The position numbers and the translations under genes are program-made. Below the pieces are notes generated by a model, which made no database searches, was not told the DNA's origin, and was given only the letters and a program-made list of their open reading frames with translations. A DNA stretch of 64,000 bases, taken from NCBI GenBank assembly GCA_035771175.1, contig CM069602.1:13663116-13727115 (forward strand). The letters are read 5' to 3'. The DNA comes from Paratinospora sagittata (lineage: Eukaryota > Streptophyta > Magnoliopsida > Ranunculales > Menispermaceae). Positions 22,701 through 34,700 of this stretch are shown in pieces. The stretch's first letter is position 1. Each line of letters starts with the position of its first letter.

Positions 22701-25700
22701 TTTTCCCAATTACATTGGATTGGCTATGTGAATTTGCTTTCTCCACTTTACTCTGTCAAGGGTAAGTTGATATTCCTTGCTCTTTTTCATGGTTTGATTA
22801 AGTAGATTAATTTGAGAGTTGGTCTGACTTAGTTTTATGTTGGCTGTCAACAATCTAGAGCAACCAACTATCTTTATCCAAGCTTGAGACCAACTGTGTG
22901 TAAAGCTATCTTATCCGGACTCGGGTATGAGTGTCGGATACAGGTACATATCTAGAGGTCTGACTTGTTCCTTTTCAAATTTTGGGATACGGGGACTCGG
23001 CTATATAGATGTCGTTCTTTCCTTTTTTTCATCTTTTTGCTCATTTATTGTTCGTTTTGTTCTTCCATTTAAGTAAATTTCACCTATTAGGCATTATTTT
23101 CTTTCGTCCTTTCTCTTTTTTCTATTGGAGAATCTACATAGTAATATTCTAAAATCTAAAGTGTCGAACACATATCCCATACCCATGTCGCATCATGAAG
23201 TGTCGGACACGGGTACGTCGAGCTAAAATGAAGAGTCCGGGTAACATAGGTGTAAAGATATTCAAATATACTCAACACAAGTGAATTCTCTAATTCTTTA
23301 AATTCTGTTCTAATTTCAAATTCCTTTTGTTTTCTTTACTCTCTTACTAAATTTTAACCGATTTTCTAATGAATTTTCAGAATTTGAAAGAGGTCTTGAA
23401 GAGAAGGTAGAAATGAGAGAAATTTGGGTTTCAAACCCTTTTATATGAGCCTTCAAACTGAACTCAAGCTGGCCAAAGAGCCCAAAGAGATTGTTTTAAG
23501 ACTTTTCAGTTGGGCCCGTGTTCCACTTTTTAGCCTTTTGTGAAATCATTTCATTGGTTTCTTTTCCCTTAACTTTTTTCTATTTGGGTTTCATCCACTG
23601 TACAAACAGTCTTCAAATCTTTTGAAGTTCGAATAAACCTTATAATTACAGAAATCATATTATACAAGCATCACAAGGTTCTTGAAACATGGATTTTGCA
23701 TTAACTTTGCAGCTTCAAACCATAAACTATTTGTATGCTTGTAATGGTATCATACCTGTAGATGAAAGAGTGGTCTATCACAAATTAATAGATTGTCAAA
23801 AGTTGATTCAAATCATGTCTTCAACTCATATGTAAGGATCTGGGATTATGTTTGGTTGATTTTTAACTTGTAAGTCTACTAACTGTAAATCTAGAGTATC
23901 TTTTATGTTGGATTTAATGACTTTCGTTGGTTATAAATGTTCTTGGGCTACAAATACCCTTAATTAGATTAGGAGCAACCAATTTTCATTAGGTGTTCAT
24001 TCTCACTGACCACTTTTTTTTTTTGTATTTATAGTATATTAAAGAAGTAGATTAAAATCTTTGGACCTTATCATTTGTTTTTTCTAAATACCTGTATTAA
24101 CCATTACTTCCACTCATCTAGGTGGAGCAAATTTACAAAATTTTCAAGCTATGTGGCTCACCTACTGATAAATATTGGAAAACATCAAAGTTGGCACATA
24201 TATTTAAGCCCCAACAACCATATAAACGGTGTATAGCTGAGACATTCAAAGATTTTCCGCCATCTTCACTGCCTCTACTTGAAACTCTTCTAGCAATTGA
24301 CCCAGCTGAACGCCAAACTGCCACTGCTGCATTGAGGGGTGAAGTAAGATGTTGTATTATGCGGTTTTGCTTATTGCCATGCCTATCTTTCGTTATTTGA
24401 GCTACTTGCAATTCTTACATGATTTATGTTTTATTTTGGAATGTTTAATTACCAATATGTGGTCTTTTGGGATCTCAATGTTTCTTGACTATTAATGTGG
24501 GAAATGCACAATATATCTAAAGAGAAGGATATCAACACATTATGATGAGACTTCTGATGTTACACTACATTGTTGTGATGATTACATTGTTAATTCTAGC
24601 TTGAGATGCTTTGGCCCTCCGCATATAAGCTATAGCTTTTGGGTTTAGTGATTTTTGTTGTGGAGAAGAGCAGAATCTGTGGGATTTATTTCCTTTAAGG
24701 AAAAATGATAATTTTAGTAGTTGCTTTATTTAACAGTTACTAAAATTGTAATTATTGCTATATGTGTGCATATCCCTGTATGTCTATATATATGGTGTCC
24801 TTCGATTAAGACATCATCAAGAATAAGGAATACTCTTCTCTCTTCTCCCGTGGACGTAGGCCATAGAGCCGAACCACGTTCTGTTTTGGTGTTTTTATTT
24901 ATTTTCCAACATGGTATCAGAGTTTTAGGCTCGTACAACGGGAAATACCTTTATCAGCCTTCATCGTTAGAATCATCATTGTCGGCCTTCATCGCCGGAA
25001 TCCTCTTGGGTGGCCTTCATCGTCGTCACTGCCGGGAAGCCTTCATCGCCGTCGCTGTGTTTGACTTACAACATCTTGTCGGAACCCTCTGTTTCCGACG
25101 ACACTGTTGCACACCATCAACACCATCGATTGGTTCGTGCGACTGGTTCGTGCTGCTTGAAGAAACCCCGATCGTCGTTGTCGCTGTCGCTACCGCTGCC
25201 ATGGGTTCATCATCATCGCCAACAACACTGTCGCACATCTCCACCATCGCTGGTTCTGTGAGCATTGCCACTGGATCATCGTCATCGTCATCGTCATCGT
25301 CTCCCTGGATCATCGTCTCTCTCTAAGCACTGCCACTGGTCCATCTTCATCGTCACCGTCGCAGGTTCATCGTCACCGTCGCAAGTTCATCGTCACAGAT
25401 CTGAGACCAAATCTAACAAGCCGTCGTCGTCTCTGCTGCTGCTGCCACCGCTGGATTGCACATCACCGTTGTCTTCTTCTTTTTCTTCATCACCGTCGTC
25501 TTCTTCCTTTTCTTCGTCATCGGCGTCTTCTTTTGCAACTGGTTGTTTATTTTTTATTTATTTATTTTTCTTCCTTTTGAGTTTGTAACCAAAAAAAAAA
25601 AATGTTGGTTACTTCCGAAACGGTGCAGACTGAAGAAACAGTTGAAAAAACGGAGAAAGGAGAACTACCAAACATTTAGGCAGCATACAGACTTGATGGA

Positions 25701-28700
25701 AAGAATTATTTAAAGTGGTCTCAGCTGGTGCGAACTTTTTTGAAGGGCAAAGGGAAATTGAGTCATCTTTTGGGCACTGGACCTACACCCCAAGATCCTA
25801 AGTTTATAATGTGGGATAACGAAGATGCTTCTATAATGGCGTGGCTATGGAATTCAATGAAGCCAAACATTAGTGATACATGCATGTTTCTGGCTACCGC
25901 CAAAGACATTTGGGATGTCGTTCATCAGACATACTCTAAGGCCCATGATACAACCCAAGTGTATGAGATCAAAGTGAAAGTTGGAACAACAAAACAAGGC
26001 CAGCTGGTGCGAACTTTTTTGAAGGGCAAAGGGAAATTGAGTCATCTTTTGGGCACTGGACCTACACCCGGAGATCCTAAGTTTAAAATGTGGGATAGCG
26101 AAGATGCTTCTATAATGGCGTGGCTATGGAATTCAATGAAGCCAAATATTAGTGATACATGCATGTTTTTGGCTACCGCCAAAGACATTTGGGATGCCGT
26201 TCATTAGACATACTCTAAGGCCCGTGATACAACCCAAGTGTATGAGATCAAAGTGAAAGTTGGAACAACAAAACAAGGCAACATGACAGTCACCGAATAT
26301 GCCAATGTATTGAAGAATCTTTGGCAGGAACTTGACCATTATAGGTGTATTGAGACTAAATGCCCTGCAGATGCTGTAGTTTTAAAGAACTATATTGAGA
26401 AGGATCGGGTCTATGACTTCTTGGCTGGCCTCAATGCAGAGTTTGATCAAGTGAGAGTTCAGACTCTCAGCAAAGAATTGCTAACTCTAAATGAGACTAT
26501 CTCGGCTATCCGGACTGAAGAAAACAGAAGAAATGTTATGCTCACACCTCAGAAGATGGAAGACTCAGCTATGGTTGTCAATCAGGGAAATGATCAGAAG
26601 ACACACACTCCGCGCGCTGAATCATCAAAGGTCCCAATTCGAGACAATAGGGACAATCTATGGTGTACTTATTGTCAGAAGACTAGACATACCAGGGAGA
26701 AGTGTTGGAAACTTCATGGCAAACCTTCAACTTCCAGTAAAGAATGGGGTTACAAAGGAGGACAATAGAAGACCAGTGGACAAGCACATATGTCTACTGA
26801 ACAAACAGTTGCAGAAGGATTCAGCCAAGACGACATTGAAAGATTGAAATCTTGGCTTGGCACACTGGACAAACCCTCAGGTACCTGTTCATTGGCTCAT
26901 TCAGGTAACTTTCTTATCTCTATTGGATTTAACGTCTCGGATAAGTCTTTTGCTAACTCTCGGGTTATAGATTTTGGTGCTACTGATCACATGACCAATT
27001 CCCCCAATATATTTCATACCTACAACCCTTGTCCTAGTAGTTGGAAAATAGCCACAGCTGATGGATCCTTAACCACAGTTGCTGGTATAGGTAATGTTCA
27101 CATCAGCCCCACCCTTACACTCAGAAATGTTCTTCATGTTCTTACACTATTTACTAATCTTATCTCTATTAAAAAACTGACCCATGATCTGAGTTCTAAT
27201 GTAACTTTCTTCCCTACTTACTGTGCATTTCAGGACCAGGACTTGAGGATGATGATTGGACGTGCTAAGGAACAGGACGGGTTGTATTACCTTGAGACAC
27301 CAGTACATCCTATCAAGAGTAACACTTTATTTTTCTTCGAACACAAATTTTCCAATAAAGAAAAGCTATGACTTCATCATCGCCGCCTTGGCCATCCTTC
27401 TTTACAAACCCTTAAAACCATGTTTCCTTTTTTGTTTAAGTCTCTCAATGTTGAAGATTTTCATTGCGAAGTGTGTGAACTTGCAAAACACAAGCGTATA
27501 TTTTTCCCACTTAGTAATGAAAGAAGTTCAGATCCTTTTGATCTCATTCATAGTGATATTTGGGGTCCCTCTTCAATACCTAATGTTTCTGGAGAGCGAT
27601 GGTTTGTGTCCTTCATTGATGATTGTACTAGAGTCTCGTGGATATTCTTACTGAAACAAAAATTCGATGTGAGCTTTGTTCTTCCTACCTTTCATAACAT
27701 GATACACACCCAGTTTGGTGCTAAAATCAAGAGATTTCGATCTGGCAATGCTACAGACTATTTTAATCAAACATTGACCAATTACTTTCAAAACGAGGGG
27801 ATCCTTCATGAATCATCCTGTGTTCACACCCCACAACAAAATGGAGTTGCTGAAAGAAAAAACGGCCACCTGCTTGATACAACCCGAGCCTTTTTATTTC
27901 TGAATAATATGCCTAAGTCCTATTGAGGGGAAGTTGTCCTTATTGCAACACACCTTATTAACCGCATACCATCCCGGACCCTTGGTTTTAAAAGTCCTAT
28001 GAAAAAGCTATGTCAATTTTACCCTAAGCTCAAAATCTCCAATAATCTTATACCTAAGATATTTGGGTGTGTATCATTTGTCCATGTTCACCAACCCAAC
28101 AGGGGGAAGTTGGACCCTAGAGCTCTCAAGTGTGTTTTTGTCGGATACTCTTCCACTCAAAAGGGATATAAATGCTATCATCCGCCATCAAAAAAATTCT
28201 TTGTCTCTACCGATGTCACTTTCTGTGAACCTAAGCCCTATTATTCGGCTCCTCCTCTTCCGGGGGAGAGTTTCATCATGGAAGACAAGGATCGGACTCC
28301 CTTGATAACCTTTTTGATCCTTTTGGCCCTTTTTACCTCCAACAAACCACACCTGAATCTCCTACACCTTCTGTACCCAATGATGAACCTAAGGATCAGA
28401 TGACTGGACAAATGTACTCAAGGAAGAAAGCTGCAGCTCCTGAACCGATGCAAGTTCAAGAATCTGAACCAATCCCTAAAAATGAGGTAACAAATCCTGA
28501 ACCCCCCTTACAAATTTCATTAGTTCCTGAAACTAACAATGACCTTTTAGCCTCTGAACCTGACAATGATCTTCCCATTGCCATTAGAAAGGGAACAAGG
28601 GAATGCACTAAACATCCCTTGTATCAACTATCTCATGTTGTATCCTTCGAGAAGTTCTCACCAACCCATAAGAGTTTCCTTACCAACCTGAACAACATCC

Positions 28701-31700
28701 AGACTCCTACATCATTATCCGAGGCTTTATCTAATACAATTGGAAACAAGATATGAATGTGGAAATGGAAGCCCTGGAGAAAAATACAACATGGGAGTTG
28801 GTAGACTTGCCTGCAGGAAAGAAACTTGTGGGATGCAAATGAGTTTATACAGTAAAATACAAAGCAAATGGGACCCTAGAGCGCTACAAGGCAAGATTAG
28901 TAGCCAAAGGATATACTCAAACATATGGTGTGGACTATCAAGAGACATTTGCTCCGGTTGCAAAAATGAATACTGTGAGACTTCTTTTGTCATTGGCAGC
29001 TAATTATGACTGGGATCTACAACAATTTGATGTAAAGAATGCATTTTTACATGGGGATTTAGAAGAAGAAATCTATATGGAAGTGCCTTCAGGATTTGGC
29101 ACCACTAATAAAGTGTGTAAATTGAAAAAGGCCTTGTATAGACTTAAACAATCTCCGAGGGCATGGTTTGGTCGGTTTGCCAAAGTAATGACAAATATGG
29201 GATATAGACAAAGCCAAGGAGATCACACTCTGTTTATTAAACACTCAACTTCAGGGGGAGTTACAACTCTATTAGTGTATGCCGATGACATCATCATGAC
29301 AGGAAACATTGAGGACGAAAGACAAAATTTGAAGCAGTGTTTGACCGAGGAATTTGAGATCAAGGAACTAGGGAGATTGAAATACTTCCTAGGAATTGAA
29401 GTGGCACACTCTAAACAAGGAATCTTTGTTTCTCAACAGAAGTACATTATAGACCTTCTTAAAGAAACAGGAAAGCTAGCATGCAAACCAATGAATACTC
29501 CTATTGATCTTAATCACAAGCTTGGAGAAGCTGAAGAAGTGCCGAGTATTAATAAGGAGATGTATCAAAGGCTAGTAGGAAGACTCATCTATCTCTCTCA
29601 CACAAGACCTGATATTGCATATGCAGTAAGTGTAATAAGTCAGTTCATGCACAACCCTAAAGATATTCATTTGCAAGCAGCTAATTGCGTTTTACAGTAT
29701 CTTAAAGGGACCCCAGGACAGGGCATCTTATTTAAACGACACACAGGAGTGGTTCTTGAAGCATATACTGATTCATACTATGTTGCTTCAGTAGTTGACA
29801 GAAGATCAACTACTGGATATTGTACGTTTCTTGGTCGGAATTTGGTGACATGGCGAAGTAAAAAGCAGAATGTAGTGGCCAGATCTAGTGCTGAAGCAGA
29901 ATTCCGAGCAATGGCACAAGGGGTTTGTGAGCTATTATGGTTGCAGATAATTTTGACAGATTTGAAGATACAAAGGGATGGCTCTATGAGACTTTATTGT
30001 GACAATAAATCTGCAATTAGCATCGCCCGTAACCCAGTTCAACATGACCGAACGAAGCATATAGAGATTGATAGACACTTCATTAAAGAGAGGCTTGATA
30101 GTGGGTTGATCTGTACTCCATATGTGTCTACCAATAATCAGCTCGCCGATGTGCTCACTAAAGGGTTAAACAATACTGCATTTCAAGCAAGTGTGTCCAA
30201 GCTGGGAATGGTAAACCTTTATTCACCAGCTTGTGGGGGAGTGTTGTGGAGAAGAACAGAATCTATGAGATTTATTTCTTTTAAGGAAAAATGATAATTT
30301 TAGTAGTTGTTTTATTTAGCAGTTACAAAAATTGTAATTATTGCTATATGTGTGCATAGCCCTGTATGTCTATATATATGGTGTCCCTCCATTAAGACAT
30401 CATCAAGAATAAAAAATACTCTTCTCTCTTCTCCCGTGGACGTAGGCCATAGAGCTGAACCACGCTATATTTTGGTGTTTTTATTTTGTTTATTTTCCAA
30501 CAATTTCTAACATTGTATCAAAACATTAGTTTTGTAAGAGGTCATGGGTTTAAGTCTTGTTGTTAGCATTTGCCTATTCCCCATTAGCTTGGTTGGTGTT
30601 TGTTTCTTCTTCTATCTCTCTATGTGCAGGATGGTGCTACATGTGAGGGGAATGCTAATGATAACTTGATATGCATCGTTGGGCCTCCACCTTTTAGCTA
30701 CAACTTTAGTAGGTCAAGTGGCTTCTAACATAGACCATATCATTAACCAACTTGGTGTAATGGAAATATGAAAAGATGGATATGTGGCAAAACATTGTAC
30801 AATAAGATTAGAAATGAACATATTTGGAAAATAGTAAGAGTAGCTACATTGGATAATTTGGATAAAAAAGGTGCAGCTTAGTGCATGAAGCTCCTGCCTA
30901 TGCAGGGTCTTGGGGGTCGGACCACAATGGGTCTATTGTACGTAGCCTTACCTTGTATAGTAAGAGTTGTTTTCACGATTCGGACCCATGACCACTTAGT
31001 CACACGACAACAACTCTTACTATTGCGCTAAGGCTCCTCTTCAAGATAAATACAACAAAAACCATTCCAGTTAAGAAATGTGTCCTAATAATTAGTTGTA
31101 ATGATGTAGGGCAAAGGAAGGCCTAAAATAACATGAGTAAAAATAATCAAGAACAATATAATTGTTGACATAGTCCTTACGTTGTTGGAGAAAGGCTTTG
31201 TTGAGTTGATTTGATAAGAAACAAAAAAATGGTCACGAGATATGTGTTTTAATGAGGGTATTGATGAGGATCAATTGTTGATTTTATCTAATTTTTTACT
31301 TATTTAAATACAATAGGACTTTGGTTGTTTATTGTTATGAGGAGTCTAATTATTTTGTTTTGAGAGGATTAGGATTTTGGTTGTTTCCATAGGGAGTCTA
31401 ATTCTTTATTTGAGTGTCTATAAATGGTTTCTAATAGGGTTTTAAGGAATGATTGATTGGATATGAATAGAATCAAGAAATTTCTGTTTTCACATCCTTT
31501 TCTTTCTTCTTCTTCCTTCTTCTTATTCTTCTCTTCTTATTTCTTTCTATTATTTCTTCATTATCTTCTCGATGATGCATGAGTTTGGTAGAAATTTTAG
31601 GGGGATTATTATTTTCTTGATCATTATTCTTCTTTATTTTCTATGCTACATCATGTATCTTAGGGGGATTTTTTTGGTAGAAATTTTAGGGGGAATATTA

Positions 31701-34700
31701 TTTTGATAAGAAATTGATATCACAAGGAATTGAATTAATAAATCTAAGAATCCTAAAAATGTAGTTAGTAATAATTGGATTGGGTGAAATATATGAAATC
31801 GGTTCATGAACTAAGCATATGCGTTCATGAACTAAACAAGCATGTTCCTTGTTGGTTTCAAGGAATGAATATGATCCTAGTAATCATTCTTCTTGTGTTG
31901 GGCGGATGAATTTGGGTGGAATGGAATCATTCTGCTCTATGTGGAAGTGGTTTCAGCTATTTTAATCCGATTAAATGGTTATGTTATTCATCAACGTTTC
32001 TAACTTGTTTGCATGTGTTTATTTACGTGACCCAATTCTAGTTCTCCTAATAGGAATGTTAAGATTATCATAATACTTCAAACTGGGCTTGAAGCTTATT
32101 CTTGCCTTATTTTATTTTGCAGATGTAAGTGTTGGCCTAAGAGCTATGGCTTAGTAACATAGTTCGTAGAAGAATTTTGATTGGTTTGTGTCAAAGATTT
32201 TTACCTTTTGTTCATTGTTAGGAAGAATCTATGTTTTAAAAAGTGGGAGGCATTGAGGCGTAATTGAGGTCATTGCCTTTGTGAGGTGAGGCCTAAACAT
32301 TAGCCAGTATGGGTATCAATAATAAATGACGAGAACATATAAATAAGCAAACTATGAACTAGTTTTTATGTTTTGAGAACTCAGGTGATTTGTCTTAAAC
32401 ATGTTAGTTGTCTTAAATCTTAATTATCATTAACGTCATTCAAAACTAAATAGGCACTATTTTTTCCAAATTTTGGATTGAAAGTATTATAAGCATAAAC
32501 ACCTCCAAAAAAACTATAATATGCATGCTAAAAAATATTATGTCCTTCCCACTTTTCATCATTTTTTATAATGCCAATTATAATTAGAATAAATTGTCAA
32601 AAACTTGTAAATTATTATGTTAACATTCATATTGTGGTTAATGAACTTAATGATAAATTACTACTAGTATGGGGCTTTTCAGAAGGCCTTCGCCTAATGC
32701 TGCAAAAACTACCCTATAGACTTGGCGGTTGAAGGAGAGTGCCAAGAGGCAATTTTATTTTATTTTGTTTTTTTTTATCTTTTAAGAGTGCACATATTAA
32801 TTTATTCTAAATCAAAGAGAATTAATCCTTAAAAAGTAAAAGAATTGATTTTTTTTTTTTTTTTTTTTTTGACGAGAAACATAATATGTTAATAGATAGA
32901 TAGAAAGCCAATGGGACGAGGTGTCCCAATGGAGAATTACAAAGCTTCAAGTATGTTGTTCCTTCTAAGCAGCCAATCCCCAAAACCATAGCCTAAAGAT
33001 AGCTTACTAGAGCTAATCCAAGATGCAAACATAAAGAGGGCTTGATCCCACAACTTACTACAACAGGAGAAACAGTCCTTGAAGATCCTAGTGCTTCTTT
33101 CAACCCAAATATGCCACAAATTATCAAAGTACATACACTTCCAGTACGGTTTAATCTTGCATATAGACATCACACTAGGAAAAGAAAAAGAAGAGGTGGG
33201 GTCTGGTGATGACAGCATCCAGCATTTGTTGCACCAAAATCCCCACAGATCATCATCTTGCAATCCACAAAAACATGTTCCACTGATTCATTATTCTTCC
33301 TGCAAAGACAACACCATGATGGGGAAAGCATAGAATTAGGGAACCTCTTTTGCATAACATCTGCACAATTTAGCTTCTTATGGGCAATTAACCACCCCAA
33401 GATTTTCACTTTGGAAGGGACATTTGCATTCCAGATGAAGTTGGCTTGGGTGAAAGGAGGTAGACTATTCACAGAGGAAAGAGATAAATGGATTTAGAAG
33501 AGAAAGATCCTAAAGACTCTCCTAACCAACATATTCTGTCATTACAGTTCTGTAACTGACAGGATTGAAGACATTGAATGAGAATTGGAACTTCCTCCAT
33601 AGAACTTTCAGGCAGATTCCTCATGAAATGGAGGTTCCAGTTTGTAGCAACTTCATGACTGGTAGAAGTATCAAAAAGAAGGAAATTGGGGCATTATGAA
33701 GACTAGAAATGGCATAAAGATTAGGGAACCTGTACTTAAAAGACTTCATTCCATACCAAATGTCCTCCCAAAATCTGGTTCCCATTTCCAACTTTAAGCC
33801 TAGTGAGGGGGGTGAAGAGAGGGTAGATGGAGTGAATGAACTTCCAAGGACATTTGTAAGTTGCTCTAGGGCATAAACCAGCATCCCTAGCACTCTCATG
33901 CAGACCATGCTTGCTTCTAATCGCCTTAGCCCTCAATGCATCTTTGTCACATAAAATGTGTCAAAGCCACTTCCCCGCCAAAGCTTTGTTTCCGCTTAGA
34001 AGGTCACCGATGCCCAAACCCCCATGCTCAATGTCCCTTTCCACAGTCCCCCAATTAACCAGGTGTGAACCCTTCACCTTATCTTCATTCTTCTTCCATA
34101 GGAAGTTCCTCATCATTCTCTCAATCATAAAAGCAACAGATCTTGGCATCTTAAAAGTGGACATGAAATATGTAGGGATTGCTTCCAGCACAGATTTCAG
34201 CAAAGCCACTCTACCTCCCTGCGAGAGAAAGCTCCTTTTCCAGCCCTCAACCCTTCTCCTAATGGTATGAATCACCGGATCCCAAAATGACAGTTTAAGG
34301 GATTTCCCCCAAGAGGCCAATTACCCACAAAAACACCAACCTGACTAGCCAGACAAACATTCTCCTCTTCAGTGATATTGATCTTCGCAAGTTGGCACTT
34401 TAAGAGATTAAAAGAATTGATTATAATCATCTAAAAACGATTATCATAAATTTATTGCAAGAAATTAAACAAATAAATTTTAATATTGAAAAATTAATAA
34501 TTTTAATATTAAAGGTGTATCTGGCGCACAAGTTTCAATCATGGTGGGGTCTGGGGAAGGGACGATGTATGTAGCCTTTCCTCCGCACTAGAGAGGTGGT
34601 TTCCAAATTTAAACCAGTGACCTTTGGGTCACAATGAAACAACCTCAACTGCTATTCCGAGGCCTGCTTTTGGAGATGTAATATTTTCTACATTAGCATT

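Larger units (their letters stand above)
19908..24121 (+). other. Kinase intron 3
   Basis: GT-AG intron of 4.2 kb. It contains an RTE-LINE remnant (about 22680-22800), a 344-bp MITE (22906-23249), a short TA run near 20280 and a poly-T at about 20860-20877. The rest is AT-rich and unassigned. The preceding intron 2 (19509-19589) is only 81 bp. Confidence 0.75.
24656..30502 (+). mobile_element. Ty1/copia element with both LTRs
   Basis: 5' LTR 24656-24911 (256 bp) and 3' LTR 30242-30502 (261 bp) both run from TGTTGTGGAG to TTTTCCAACA. The PBS TGGTATCAGAG (initiator tRNA-Met type) follows the first LTR directly, and a polypurine tract GTGGGGGAG precedes the second. The flanks ATTTT and ATTTC are a TSD with one mismatch. 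By eye the LTRs differ at about 16 positions plus one 5-bp indel, so the insertion is not recent. The order is gag, protease, integrase, RT, RNase H, as in copia. Several stops and key-residue changes make it non-autonomous, though its RT/RNase H frame is open. Confidence 0.95.

Noticed and set aside
24133..24411. 92-residue antisense ORF over kinase exon 4
   Set aside because: Shadow of the real plus-strand exon, which has family motifs and matching splice sites.
25005..25590. Ser/His/Asp-rich ORFs on both strands
   Set aside because: They are readings of TCATCG repeats in the copia leader.
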